From Pseudomonas californiensis (GTDB lineage: Bacteria > Pseudomonadota > Gammaproteobacteria > Pseudomonadales > Pseudomonadaceae), in assembly GCF_021147775.1 (NCBI RefSeq), contig NZ_JAGTPK010000011.1, positions 143,479 through 207,478 of the forward strand: DNA of 64,000 nt, in the 5' to 3' direction. Position 1 is the stretch's first letter. Each line of letters opens with the position of its first letter. Below are positions 44,861-53,985 of the stretch, piece by piece. Below the pieces are notes generated by a model. The model was not told the DNA's origin. It did no database searches and saw nothing but the letters and a program-made list of their open reading frames with translations. The position numbers were made by a program, and so were the translations under genes.

Positions 44861-47800
44861 CAGAGTTGTGCAGGCATACGGAAGCTGCGCAGCACAGACA
44901 TGTCGAACGGGTTCGGTGAACGCTGGCTCATCAACAGATAGTTGGCGCGCATTCCGCCCAGATCGGCCTTGAGTACCAGTACATCCCGCCCTTTCAATGG
45001 CTCGGTCTGCATCAGGTCAAACAGTCGAAAAAGCGACCATGGGCCGGTATTTTTTTCCAGCCCCAAGGGCCGCCCTGCGCTGCGATCCAATACCAGGCTG
45101 GCGCGACCATCATCGACATCGGTTGGCCAGGTAAACAGTGCTGACACAATCGGACCGTGCCGGTACTCCATGGACTGATCGCCCAAGCGAAACTCCGCTC
45201 TGCTGACACTTTGATCCAGCGTATAAGGCTCAAGCTTGAACTGCACCTGCGGTTCTTGCGTGTCGCTGGCGAAAAAGCTCTTGCGGATCCGGCTTACCTT
45301 GGCCATCTGATCCAGATAAGCACGGCTCATCGGCAGACTGAGGCCATCAATACTCCGTAAGCGATAGTGCCCGGGATCGCCGCTGACAAAGGGTTTCAGG
45401 TAGCTGTCAAAAAACCGCTCGGCGAGGCCCTGCGACTTGAAAAACTCCCGAAAATCGTTGAGTGCCACATCGCTGCTGCTATGCGCATCAAAGGGATAGC
45501 GTTTGTCCAGCGCCTGGCCGTAAAACGTGTAGAGCTCATCCCTGTAGCGTTGATTTAGGTACTGATGCGATTGGTAAAGAACATGGCCCCAAGTGCTTTC
45601 AGCCAGATCGTTGAGCCAACCCGCGACCGGCTGGGGTAACCGGGAAGCGGTCTGGCGCAGTTGGCTCAGCGCATCACGCTGGCCGGCCAAGCGTGCCTTG
45701 GCCATCTCGTAGGCGGCCAATTCAGGCTGGCCTGCACGCGCCAGGGCAGCCATCTGTAGCTGAACGTCGTTGAGCGCAGCCAGCAGCGCATCCAGATCAG
45801 CAGCCGGACCACCTTCGTTATCCAGCAGCCGATGCAGAGGTGTGAAGCGCCGCAGCAGCGCTCTCTTGGCGTTGTCGGGCATAGTTTGAACACCGGTCTC
45901 CTGTATCAGTCCATTCGCGGCTGCGACGCTGTCGGGCGCACCCACTTTTTTCAACGCCTGCACAGCGGCGGTCGAAGGCTCACGTGCCATGTCCGCCAAC
46001 ACCGGAAACAGGGTGTTTTCACGAACCTCAATCAACAGTTGCAGTAGCGGAGAACTGGCTGATGTCAGGCCAGCCATGAGGACCGCCCCCTGCCTCGCGC
46101 CTTCAAAGGGCTGTAGAGACACTTTGCCTACCAGCTCTGCCCAATGATCTGCGTAATCGCCAAAGTACAATTGCTCCAGTTCAACCATTAGCGCATGCAA
46201 CTGCAACGGATTCAGCGTCTTGCCTTCGCCCAACACCCAGTTGTCGCGCAGAATTTCACTGACGACTGCACTGCCCTGGCTGATGAAAAACTGCTGATAG
46301 CCTTTGCGCGTGTAAAGACCGGGAAGGCGGTAGTCTGCACCCGCTAACAACGCGCCCTGCGGTCCGATGTGTTGAGCCAGGCTGTACTCGGGAAGAACAC
46401 GTGCCTTTTCCACGAGCGCGCGGTAGACCAGATGGGCCATCGACTCGCTGCGCAACACCTGACGCGCCTGAGCCACAAGCGCAGCATTGAAAGGATGAGC
46501 GAAGGGTTGGGTGAGCAGGCGTGCAAAGTGGTCCCCCAACTGCTGCTGCGCCGCCAGGTGCCCGCTGTAGCGTAATGACCAGTCCGAGGCGAGTCGCGCT
46601 TTCAGCCATGCAACGTCGCGGCGCTCAGGATCGCGAAGCATCAGATAGGCACGCAAACTGTCCAGTAGTTGCTGGCGATCACTCAGGTTGGCCTGCATCT
46701 GTGTTTCGAGCATGCGTGCCACACGGGGCAACATCTGCGCCTGCAACTGTTGGTGATACGCTTGCTTGAGTACGATGTTCGCTGGCTCGCCCTGATAAAG
46801 ACCATTGCGCTCATACACCGCGGTCTCATCGGTTGCAGGGAACACACGGGACGCCTCATAAGCCGTGTTCAAGGGCTGCAGAACCGTAAGCAGGTCGTCC
46901 TGCTCACGGACGGAAGACCACTGCTGCGTCAGTTGCCGGGAAAGAAGACGCAGCGTTTCCAACCGTTCGTGGTTGGCATTGAAACCGAGAGCCCAAAGCG
47001 TACCGAAAACGGCCAGCAGCCCCAGAGCTAAACCCTGCAGGCCACGCTGGCGCCAGTTGATCTTTCGACGGGCGCGGCTGTCGAGGACTGCCAGGCCCGA
47101 CTCGGGAAAGATGACTCGGCTCAACAGATCATGAATGAAACGAGCGCGTCCAGCGTGCAGCTCAGGCAAACCAACGATGCGCTCCTGCGTGTCTTGTATG
47201 GCTGCAGCAGCCTTGCCTATGACATGGGGCGCACGTGTCAGGTAAAAGCCCCTCAATTGACTGCCCCGCTGATAACGATTGCCCGAGAATGCCTGTTCAA
47301 CGAACACCTCCAGGCGGTACCCAATGCGCGCGAACTGGTTGGGGAAATCGAGCATCCGGCCCCGTCGTTGCGTACTGCGTTCCTGATGGATGCGGGTAAT
47401 CAGTTGACTGGCCAGACGCTGCAACAGCGCCTCGAACTCTTGGCGCAGCACCTCAACGTCAGTGCCAGCCTGCCCGTTTCGGAAGGTCACCCCCAGCACC
47501 TGTTCGCTTTCCTCCTTGGACAGCTGCTCGAAAAACTCATCGAAACCGGTCAGCGAATCGGCTTTGGTCAACACCAGATAGACTGGAACATCGACATGCA
47601 GTCGTTGATAAACCTCATAGAGTCGACGACGCACTGTTTCGGCCAGCTCATCCAGAGGGTTGTCAACATCGTCGTTGAGCAGCATGTCAATCGGCAGGGT
47701 CACCAGGATGCCGCTCAGCGGACGCACACGACGGCGATTGCGCAACAACCCCAAAAGACTCGTCCACGCGCTGCCGTCCACCTGCGATGCAGGTTGTTTA

Positions 47801-48372
47801 AAATAACGGCCAGCGGTGTCCATGATCACGGCCTGATCCGTGAAGTACCACTCGCAATCCGAAGTGCTTCGGGTGTCACGCGTCAGCTTGCGCTCGGAGC
47901 GGTTCAATGGAAAATCGAGCCCCGAGAAATCCAGCAGGCTGGTTTTACCGCTGCCTTGCGGCCCGATCAGCAGATACCAGGGCAACTCCTGGCGCCATCG
48001 TGCGCCGCGAGCACCGTACAGGCTGGACTCCTTCAGAACGCGCAACACATCCTTGAAACGAGTAGCGAGCGCCTTGCGCTCTTTTTCAATCAACACGTCC
48101 TGACGCACGCGCTCATGATCGGCAGCACTGTCGCCCTTTCGCCCACGGTTTTTGCCACGTCCGCTTAAAAAGACCATCGCCAGCCCCCAGAACAGAAACA
48201 GCAGGCTGATCGTCGTCAGGCGCGAGGCAGCGCTTGCCCAGAACCTGTTATCCGAAACGGCCAGTTCCTGTCCGAAAAGCCAGATTGAAACGGCCGCCAG
48301 CAGTATCAGCAGCAATGACCAGACCCACGAAGTCGCGAGCAGGCACACCAGTTTGTTGAAGAAGATTTTCAT
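44860..48372 (-). CDS. tssM: T6SS membrane complex protein TssM (IcmF)
   Basis: 1170 residues. Membrane helices about 10-33 and 53-70 and a third near residue 430; a cytoplasmic P-loop at 137-145 (GPQGSGKTS) and a large periplasmic C-terminal part that contacts TssJ. It forms the trans-envelope complex with TssJ and TssL. ATG at 48372. Overlaps the kinase gene by one base. Confidence 0.93.
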   Translation of the reverse strand: MKIFFNKLVCLLATSWVWSLLLILLAAVSIWLFGQELAVSDNRFWASAASRLTTISLLFLFWGLAMVFLSGRGKNRGRKGDSAADHERVRQDVLIEKERKALATRFKDVLRVLKESSLYGARGARWRQELPWYLLIGPQGSGKTSLLDFSGLDFPLNRSERKLTRDTRSTSDCEWYFTDQAVIMDTAGRYFKQPASQVDGSAWTSLLGLLRNRRRVRPLSGILVTLPIDMLLNDDVDNPLDELAETVRRRLYEVYQRLHVDVPVYLVLTKADSLTGFDEFFEQLSKEESEQVLGVTFRNGQAGTDVEVLRQEFEALLQRLASQLITRIHQERSTQRRGRMLDFPNQFARIGYRLEVFVEQAFSGNRYQRGSQLRGFYLTRAPHVIGKAAAAIQDTQERIVGLPELHAGRARFIHDLLSRVIFPESGLAVLDSRARRKINWRQRGLQGLALGLLAVFGTLWALGFNANHERLETLRLLSRQLTQQWSSVREQDDLLTVLQPLNTAYEASRVFPATDETAVYERNGLYQGEPANIVLKQAYHQQLQAQMLPRVARMLETQMQANLSDRQQLLDSLRAYLMLRDPERRDVAWLKARLASDWSLRYSGHLAAQQQLGDHFARLLTQPFAHPFNAALVAQARQVLRSESMAHLVYRALVEKARVLPEYSLAQHIGPQGALLAGADYRLPGLYTRKGYQQFFISQGSAVVSEILRDNWVLGEGKTLNPLQLHALMVELEQLYFGDYADHWAELVGKVSLQPFEGARQGAVLMAGLTSASSPLLQLLIEVRENTLFPVLADMAREPSTAAVQALKKVGAPDSVAAANGLIQETGVQTMPDNAKRALLRRFTPLHRLLDNEGGPAADLDALLAALNDVQLQMAALARAGQPELAAYEMAKARLAGQRDALSQLRQTASRLPQPVAGWLNDLAESTWGHVLYQSHQYLNQRYRDELYTFYGQALDKRYPFDAHSSSDVALNDFREFFKSQGLAERFFDSYLKPFVSGDPGHYRLRSIDGLSLPMSRAYLDQMAKVSRIRKSFFASDTQEPQVQFKLEPYTLDQSVSRAEFRLGDQSMEYRHGPIVSALFTWPTDVDDGRASLVLDRSAGRPLGLEKNTGPWSLFRLFDLMQTEPLKGRDVLVLKADLGGMRANYLLMSQRSPNPFDMSVLRSFRMPAQL

Positions 48373-48385
48373 TACGTTTCTCGGG

Positions 48386-49240
48386 TCACGGCTGAAGCAC
48401 AGGCGCAGCGGATTCAAATGACTGATAGGGTTTGAGAACGGTCTCGCGCTGTTTGCCCAGCACCCAGGCAAACCCCGAATACATGATCGTCAGGGTCATC
48501 GCGGTAAACAGTACGACCAACCATAAGGGCACGATGCGGACATGATTGACGCTTGTCGGCTTGCTGCCTTGCCACTGAGGTGAAAGCATTCGGGGAATGT
48601 CACCTCGCGACTGCCGTATCTGCCGATAAAGCCTGTCACGGACCACTTCAAGTTCTGTGTCACCGCGGTGAGCGACACGGTATTTGCCTTCAAAACCAAG
48701 TGCGAGGCACAGGTACATGAGTTCGAGCATGGGCAGATGCTTGCGCGGGTTGCCGGACAAACGCTCGAGTAGCTGGAAGAATTTTTCGCCCCCGAATGTC
48801 TCGTTGTGAAAGCGGCTCAGCAGGCTCATCGTCGACCAGTCACTCGAACTGCCCCACGCGCTGGTAAGCACCGTTTCATCCAGGACGGTGCACAGCACGT
48901 AGCGGGCAACCAACAGCTGGTCGTTTTCAATTGCATGGTGCCGGGCAGTCAGTTCAAAAAGCTTCACCTGTTCCGACAGCCGAACATTCAACGAGCGGAT
49001 ATCCGTCCGTTGGTCCACGTCGGCCAGGCTGACCATTTCCACCAGTAGCTCACTGGCCGCAGCCACTAGCGGATTGATATGCAGGTCAAGCCGCTTGCCG
49101 GAGCCCAGACGGGCGCTGTCCATCAAGCGCTCCTGCAGGTTTTCGAATCCAGGCGAGTCGGCCTTGTCGGTCAAGACAGGATGGGCTGCCGTCTGATCAC
49201 GGTGATACAACACCGTTTTGTCGCCATGGTTGTTTCTCAT
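48386..49240 (-). CDS. tssL: T6SS inner-membrane protein TssL (DotU)
   Basis: 284 residues from the ATG at 49240 (GGA eight bases ahead); an ATG at 49249 overlaps the TssK stop and is an alternative. DotU/IcmH domain followed by a single C-terminal membrane anchor (LVVLFTAMTLTIMYSGFAWV). No peptidoglycan-binding extension, so that function must be supplied elsewhere. It links the baseplate to TssM. Confidence 0.9.
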   Translation of the reverse strand: MRNNHGDKTVLYHRDQTAAHPVLTDKADSPGFENLQERLMDSARLGSGKRLDLHINPLVAAASELLVEMVSLADVDQRTDIRSLNVRLSEQVKLFELTARHHAIENDQLLVARYVLCTVLDETVLTSAWGSSSDWSTMSLLSRFHNETFGGEKFFQLLERLSGNPRKHLPMLELMYLCLALGFEGKYRVAHRGDTELEVVRDRLYRQIRQSRGDIPRMLSPQWQGSKPTSVNHVRIVPLWLVVLFTAMTLTIMYSGFAWVLGKQRETVLKPYQSFESAAPVLQP

Positions 49241-49245
49241 GCTGT

Positions 49246-50580
49246 TCATCCGTTTCTGATCGCCCAAAATTGCAGTTCAAGGCCGGGAAATTCTCCGGAC
49301 ACATGAAAAGCAAAACCGCCCGAGTTATCGATACGGGCCTGCTCCTGATCGTCGATATCCAGAATGAAATAGGTCTTGTTGGCGTGGAACGGAATCTGCC
49401 GCGGGGCAACGGGAAGCGGCCGCAGCCTGATACCGGGCAAGTGAAGGCTGACCAGCTCGCGGATACTTTCCACAGAGCCTGCCTTGAGGTGCGCGGGCAA
49501 ACGATGGCGTAAATCTTCCGCCTCGCAATGCGCCTGCGCCGCCAGAACAAACGAAGCAGAGCCCAGCAACTGTCGGTCTACACGCGGTGATACCAGGACG
49601 CCGTACTGGCGCTGCTGCAATTCAAGCTCCATCGCATGCTGTTCCAGCACCATGGACAATGCCTGACGAATGGCTGACATGACTGCCCTGAACGTCGCGC
49701 CCTGATTACTATGCTGATAGCGGCTATCCAGTTGCGGACGCCGTGTCTCAGCACCGAAAGTGGCCAATTCACCCACTAGCGCAAGCAACTCGCGATAAAG
49801 CGCTTCGGGATGAACGTTGCCCGTGGCCAGGTAATGCTGAAGCAGCAACTGGGCACGATTGATCAACTGCAACATCATGAAGTCACCGACTTCCGCACTG
49901 CCGCCCTTGCCATTGGAGCGCATCCGGCGGGCAATAGCGTCGCCTCGGTGCTCCAGCAGGCTGACCACCTCCTTCAGGCACGACATCAGATAAGCCGAGC
50001 CGCTGGCGTTGATGAACGTTGGCGAAAAATCAGTATCCAGCCGTAATGCCTTGTCCGGCGTGCTGATCAGCACTTGACACAGCTTAAGCATTACCTGGGC
50101 GTTGTCAGCGGGCTGCTCGCCAATCAGCAAGCGAAACTCGGGGCGCGCGCACAGAATCGTTGTGGCAGAAACCACTCCGGCATTGGAGTCAGAGACGTTG
50201 GTCGAATAAGCCGTGTAGCGGGCCACAGTATCTGGTTGATCGGTCGTCCTCGCCTCGATGCAATTCCCGCTCACCATCGGCAGCGCCAGGTAAACCGCCT
50301 TGTTCGCGGTATTGGCGGGTATTTCCAGCGCCAAGGGCCTGTCACGGTCGCCCAGATCGAACACGCTACCGTCAGGCAGCACGCCTGCCGCCTGGTTGAG
50401 CACGATCTGGCCTGATTCGAGAAACTGCGGATCGATTTCCAGCGCCGTGAAACCCCAGATATAGCCGCCAGCCAACCGGGTTCGGATCCTCAGTTGATGG
50501 TCGTAATACCGATCGTTATGCTGAAAATGCTGCGGTCGCAGCAACATGCCTTCCTGCCAGATAACCTTGTGGACATTCAT
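49246..50580 (-). CDS. tssK: T6SS baseplate protein TssK
   Basis: 444 residues, the usual length. It opens with VHKVIWQEGMLLRPQHFQ, the family signature at the N-terminus. TssK trimers connect the baseplate wedge to the TssJLM complex. ATG at 50580, two bases after the TssJ stop; upstream frame extensions run opposite TssJ and lack a ribosome binding site. Confidence 0.92.
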   Translation of the reverse strand: MNVHKVIWQEGMLLRPQHFQHNDRYYDHQLRIRTRLAGGYIWGFTALEIDPQFLESGQIVLNQAAGVLPDGSVFDLGDRDRPLALEIPANTANKAVYLALPMVSGNCIEARTTDQPDTVARYTAYSTNVSDSNAGVVSATTILCARPEFRLLIGEQPADNAQVMLKLCQVLISTPDKALRLDTDFSPTFINASGSAYLMSCLKEVVSLLEHRGDAIARRMRSNGKGGSAEVGDFMMLQLINRAQLLLQHYLATGNVHPEALYRELLALVGELATFGAETRRPQLDSRYQHSNQGATFRAVMSAIRQALSMVLEQHAMELELQQRQYGVLVSPRVDRQLLGSASFVLAAQAHCEAEDLRHRLPAHLKAGSVESIRELVSLHLPGIRLRPLPVAPRQIPFHANKTYFILDIDDQEQARIDNSGGFAFHVSGEFPGLELQFWAIRNG

Positions 50581-50582
50581 GA

Positions 50583-51080
50583 TCAGCGTCCCGCTCCTGC
50601 CAGTAACGCGTCGGTGCGGTGCAAGCCATCTTCGTCGAGGGCAAGCTCGGCACGGGTCTGCGCTTCGGGCTGAAGCTGAACCACGTAACGCCATCTGACG
50701 TGTGGCAGGTTGCGATAGGCCGCCAGCACACCTACGTAGCGACTGCCGGGCAGCACGCTCAACTTCAGATCAACGCGCTCGCCCGGACGCAACTCAAGCT
50801 CCTCGCTGATAACGAGGTCCCGGGAAAGGGTTTCCTCGCCGCGTTCATACAAGTCAAAGAAATCATTTGTTTCAAAAGCCACCGGATGCTTCAGCTCCAG
50901 CAGCCGCAGAACAACAGGCGACGGTCGGCCATTCAGGTCCGGATTGAGCTGATCGCTCGCGGTCAGCCCGAGCTGCAGTCGAGTCTGCGTCGAATAAGGT
51001 GAAAAGGCCGAACACCCGGCCAGCAGTGAAAACAAGACCAGCAAGGCGGGTGTCTTGCAATGAAATTTCATGTGCGTCAT
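50583..51080 (-). CDS. tssJ: T6SS outer-membrane lipoprotein TssJ
   Basis: 165 residues from the ATG at 51080, which overlaps the Fha stop. Signal peptide ending in the lipobox LLAGC. The middle segment (LELKHPVAFETNDFFDLYE) and the beta-sandwich body match TssJ. It anchors TssM to the outer membrane. An alternative ATG at 51071 would shorten it by three residues. Confidence 0.87.
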   Translation of the reverse strand: MTHMKFHCKTPALLVLFSLLAGCSAFSPYSTQTRLQLGLTASDQLNPDLNGRPSPVVLRLLELKHPVAFETNDFFDLYERGEETLSRDLVISEELELRPGERVDLKLSVLPGSRYVGVLAAYRNLPHVRWRYVVQLQPEAQTRAELALDEDGLHRTDALLAGAGR

Positions 51081-52258
51081 TCCGGTAAGCCTGAGTGAAG
51101 GGTATTGATCAAGCGAATCTGCTCGTCGTAGGCCTGAGCGAAATCCTGGGCCATGAACCCGTCGCTCTGTTGAGCCTGGCAAGTCAGCGTTTGATGGTGG
51201 CGCTGATAAGCACGCCAACACCTGCCAGCGGTGGTCAGCACCGGCCAGTTGGCCTCAAGCCCGAATTGCAGGCGCAGCTGTTTCGGGGAAAGGTTTTCCA
51301 GGAGGGCGCGGGTCATCGCACGACACCCGGCCAGCATGGCGACCTGATGCGCCTGTGCATCTCGAAACGCCTGTGCAATCAACCGTTCAGAGTCTCTGGG
51401 TTCGGGCTGCTTTAACAGGAGTGTCACAAGCGTGGAACGGGTGTCTCCGGTCTCGAACGGGTCGTCACCATCAGCGGTAATACCAGACAGCCCGCCACCC
51501 CATTCTTCTGCCAGCTCGTTACGCGTCCAGGCGCCTTGGCGCAGGCCTGTTACGCAATGCTTGAGCAAACCGGCGACCCGCTCGGCCAGGGCTTCACGAG
51601 TGGCGGGATCCAGCTCACTGACATTCATACCCAACGCGACACCAAACCGGTTCCAGAACAGGTCTGGCTGTGTCGCCAGGACCTCCGTCATACGGTGAGG
51701 CAGTCTGGGTTCCCCACAGGCAACCAGCTCCGGCAAAGGCAAATGCTCTCTCTCGGGACGAGCGTAGCAAGAGCCCTGACCAGGTTCGCTGGCACCTGCG
51801 ATGAACGACGAAAGACCATCCATGACGCCACACACCGGGGCATGTGCCTGTAGCGCGATCAGCGGGTCAAGCTCGTCTGATCCGAGGCCTTGCAGTACGC
51901 TTTCAGTCATGAGCGAGCAGGCACTCTGGCTGCGATTCACTGCGCCGAGATACGCCTCGATTTCGACGTCGCCCAACTGGTATCGACTGCCTTGGCGGAC
52001 GCGCTGCGGATAACCTGTGCGCAACGTTTCCGCCTGGCTTGTTGCGGTTCCATTGCGACTGATATCAGTCAGGTAATACTCGCCCTGGCTGTAGGTGATC
52101 TGTGCGTGATGCCTGGACACGTGCTGCCCCGCATCCTCGATACGCCAGTCACAATCAGCGGCGCGACCTATGACTCCGCCGCCGGGGCCGCAGGTCCATG
52201 ACATGGCCCTGCCCTCCCTCAGGCTGTGCGGGTTGATGACTTCAAACACCAGTTCCAT
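51077..52258 (-). CDS. T6SS FHA-domain protein (Fha/TagH-like)
   Basis: 393 residues. N-terminal forkhead-associated domain (about 20-90) with GGGVIGRAADCDWRI and SRHHA, which binds phosphothreonine, probably as a target of the T6SS kinase. The C-terminal part fits the TagH/VasC-type domain (from ~170 on). ATG at 52258 preferred; one at 52279 overlaps the small lipoprotein stop (ATGA) and adds seven residues. Confidence 0.87.
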   Translation of the reverse strand: MELVFEVINPHSLREGRAMSWTCGPGGGVIGRAADCDWRIEDAGQHVSRHHAQITYSQGEYYLTDISRNGTATSQAETLRTGYPQRVRQGSRYQLGDVEIEAYLGAVNRSQSACSLMTESVLQGLGSDELDPLIALQAHAPVCGVMDGLSSFIAGASEPGQGSCYARPEREHLPLPELVACGEPRLPHRMTEVLATQPDLFWNRFGVALGMNVSELDPATREALAERVAGLLKHCVTGLRQGAWTRNELAEEWGGGLSGITADGDDPFETGDTRSTLVTLLLKQPEPRDSERLIAQAFRDAQAHQVAMLAGCRAMTRALLENLSPKQLRLQFGLEANWPVLTTAGRCWRAYQRHHQTLTCQAQQSDGFMAQDFAQAYDEQIRLINTLHSGLPE

Positions 52259-52275
52259 GAATTCTTCTCTTGCGC

Positions 52276-52416
52276 TCATTTATCGCGATTGACTGACGCT
52301 GGATCGCCCAACGGGCGATACTCGTCATCACTGAATGTGTAATGGCCCGTGCAACCGCCGACGGTCATCAACATGAACAACGACAAAAAACGGGCAAGCC
52401 GGTGACGGGAAGTCAT
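52276..52416 (-). CDS. 46-residue T6SS-locus lipoprotein (OrfX position)
   Basis: A small gene between sfa and fha. N-terminus MTSRHRLARFLSLFMLM then lipobox TVGGC, leaving about 22 mature residues (TGHYTFSDDEYRPLG). GGAG lies eight bases ahead of the ATG. In P. aeruginosa HSI-II a small gene named orfX lies at the same place. Function unknown; too short to be TssJ. Confidence 0.6.
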   Translation of the reverse strand: MTSRHRLARFLSLFMLMTVGGCTGHYTFSDDEYRPLGDPASVNRDK

Positions 52417-52463
52417 CAGAGGATCTCCAGAAAAAGAAACAAATGTGGGTGGTCGGATGCCCG

Positions 52464-53984
52464 CTAGGCTCGCCCTGACTCTGCTGCGCCTATGTTGAAA
52501 TGGGCGATGCGATACAGCAGCGTGCGTCTCGATAATCCAAGGGTGCGGGCCGTAAGACTTCGGTTGCCTGCGCTGCTGCGTAAGCACTCCAGTAAAATGC
52601 CGCGCTCAAAATGCTCCAGGCGGTCGCGCAACCTGGGGCTGGTAAACGGTGTGGAGGTTTCGAGGCCCACGGGAAAATGCTCCGGCCCCAACACCCCGCT
52701 GTCACATAACAACACTGCGCGTTCGACAAGCGACTTGAGCTCCCGGACGTTGCCGGGAAATGCATAATTCGCAAGGCTTGCGAGCGCCAACGGAGACCAT
52801 TCGACGGCGTCGCGCTTCAAGCAGATGCAAGCTTTTTCAGCGAAATGCCTGGCAAGCGTTTCAATGTCCTCACCGCGCTGACGCAGAGGCGGCAACTCGA
52901 TGGGAAACTGGGCCAGTCGGTAGTAGAGGTCTTCTCTGAACTTCCCTTCGGTAATCAGCGTTGGCAAATCCCGGTGTGTCGCGGCAATGATCCGTACATC
53001 GACCTTGCGCACCTCGTTGGAGCCCAATGGGCGAATCTCTCCCTCCTGTAAGACACGGAGGATTTTTGCCTGCAGCGCAAGGGGCATGTCGCCAATCTCA
53101 TCCAGCAGCAATGTTCCGCCGTCGGCCTCTTCAAAAAGCCCGCGACGGTCGCGATCAGCACCGGTGAAAGCGCCTTTGCGATAACCGAACAGCTCGCTCT
53201 CCAGCAACTGTTCGGGGAATGCCGCACAGTTCTGTACAACGAACGCTTTGGAGCGCCGAGGACCGCATTCATGCACCGCGCGCGAGACGACCTCCTTACC
53301 GGTGCCTGTCTCACCAGTCAGCAAAATGATGTAAGGACTGTGCAGGACCTTGCTGATCAGATGACAGGTCTGGCGCATCACCGCGCTCTTGCACATCAGA
53401 CCGTAATCCATGGAGGGTGCCAGTGGATCGGCAGGCGAGCGGATCATGTGTGGTGGGTTCAAGCGCCGTAACAACGATCTTTGGCGTAGCGCGAAAGCAC
53501 CCAGCGAACCCAGCGACACAGCAAAGCCCTGCAATGCCCGACGTTCGCTGCTGGCACAGACCAGCAACGCCTTGGGAACACCATCACGGTTGAGCAGCGG
53601 CACGCACAGCAGCGACCTCCACGCTTTTTTTCGCGCAGGCAGAAAACCGGTCTGGTACAGGCTCGAACCCAGGTCATCCAGGTCAACCGCCCGATTCTCG
53701 GCAAGGCTGAACTGAAGTAACTGTTCGGTGCTGTAATCAATCTCCCCTTCTTGGGACGCCGACGACTGAACAGCGCCGCCAAGCACTGCCGCACCCAGGA
53801 CAAGCCGCTCATCGTCAACCAAAAAAACCTGGGCCAATTCACACTCGCTGAGTTCAGATGCAGTACGAACAAAATCATGCAACAAGGCCTCGCTGTCGCC
53901 GAGTTGCGACAATGCTGCGTAGTGCGAACACAGTTTCTGCGCATACCCAAGTGGCTCGTGCACAGCCAGGAACATTGAACCCAT
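52464..53984 (-). CDS. T6SS sigma-54-dependent activator (Sfa-like)
   Basis: 506 residues from the ATG at 53984 (or 53975 with AGG nine bases ahead). GAF-like N-terminal sensor (~20-180), AAA+ domain with Walker A GETGTGKE, the sigma-54 contact loop GAFTGA, and Walker B GGTLLLDEIGDM, then a C-terminal Fis-type helix-turn-helix (RSLTARTLGLSRRTLLYRI). No receiver domain. It probably activates T6SS or related genes with RpoN. Located between clpV and the small lipoprotein gene, as in HSI-II. Confidence 0.87.
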   Translation of the reverse strand: MGSMFLAVHEPLGYAQKLCSHYAALSQLGDSEALLHDFVRTASELSECELAQVFLVDDERLVLGAAVLGGAVQSSASQEGEIDYSTEQLLQFSLAENRAVDLDDLGSSLYQTGFLPARKKAWRSLLCVPLLNRDGVPKALLVCASSERRALQGFAVSLGSLGAFALRQRSLLRRLNPPHMIRSPADPLAPSMDYGLMCKSAVMRQTCHLISKVLHSPYIILLTGETGTGKEVVSRAVHECGPRRSKAFVVQNCAAFPEQLLESELFGYRKGAFTGADRDRRGLFEEADGGTLLLDEIGDMPLALQAKILRVLQEGEIRPLGSNEVRKVDVRIIAATHRDLPTLITEGKFREDLYYRLAQFPIELPPLRQRGEDIETLARHFAEKACICLKRDAVEWSPLALASLANYAFPGNVRELKSLVERAVLLCDSGVLGPEHFPVGLETSTPFTSPRLRDRLEHFERGILLECLRSSAGNRSLTARTLGLSRRTLLYRIAHFNIGAAESGRA

Positions 53985-53985
53985 C

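Noticed and set aside
47131..48168. 345-codon plus-strand frame opposite tssM
   Set aside because: Antisense to the conserved TssM coding region; no domain.
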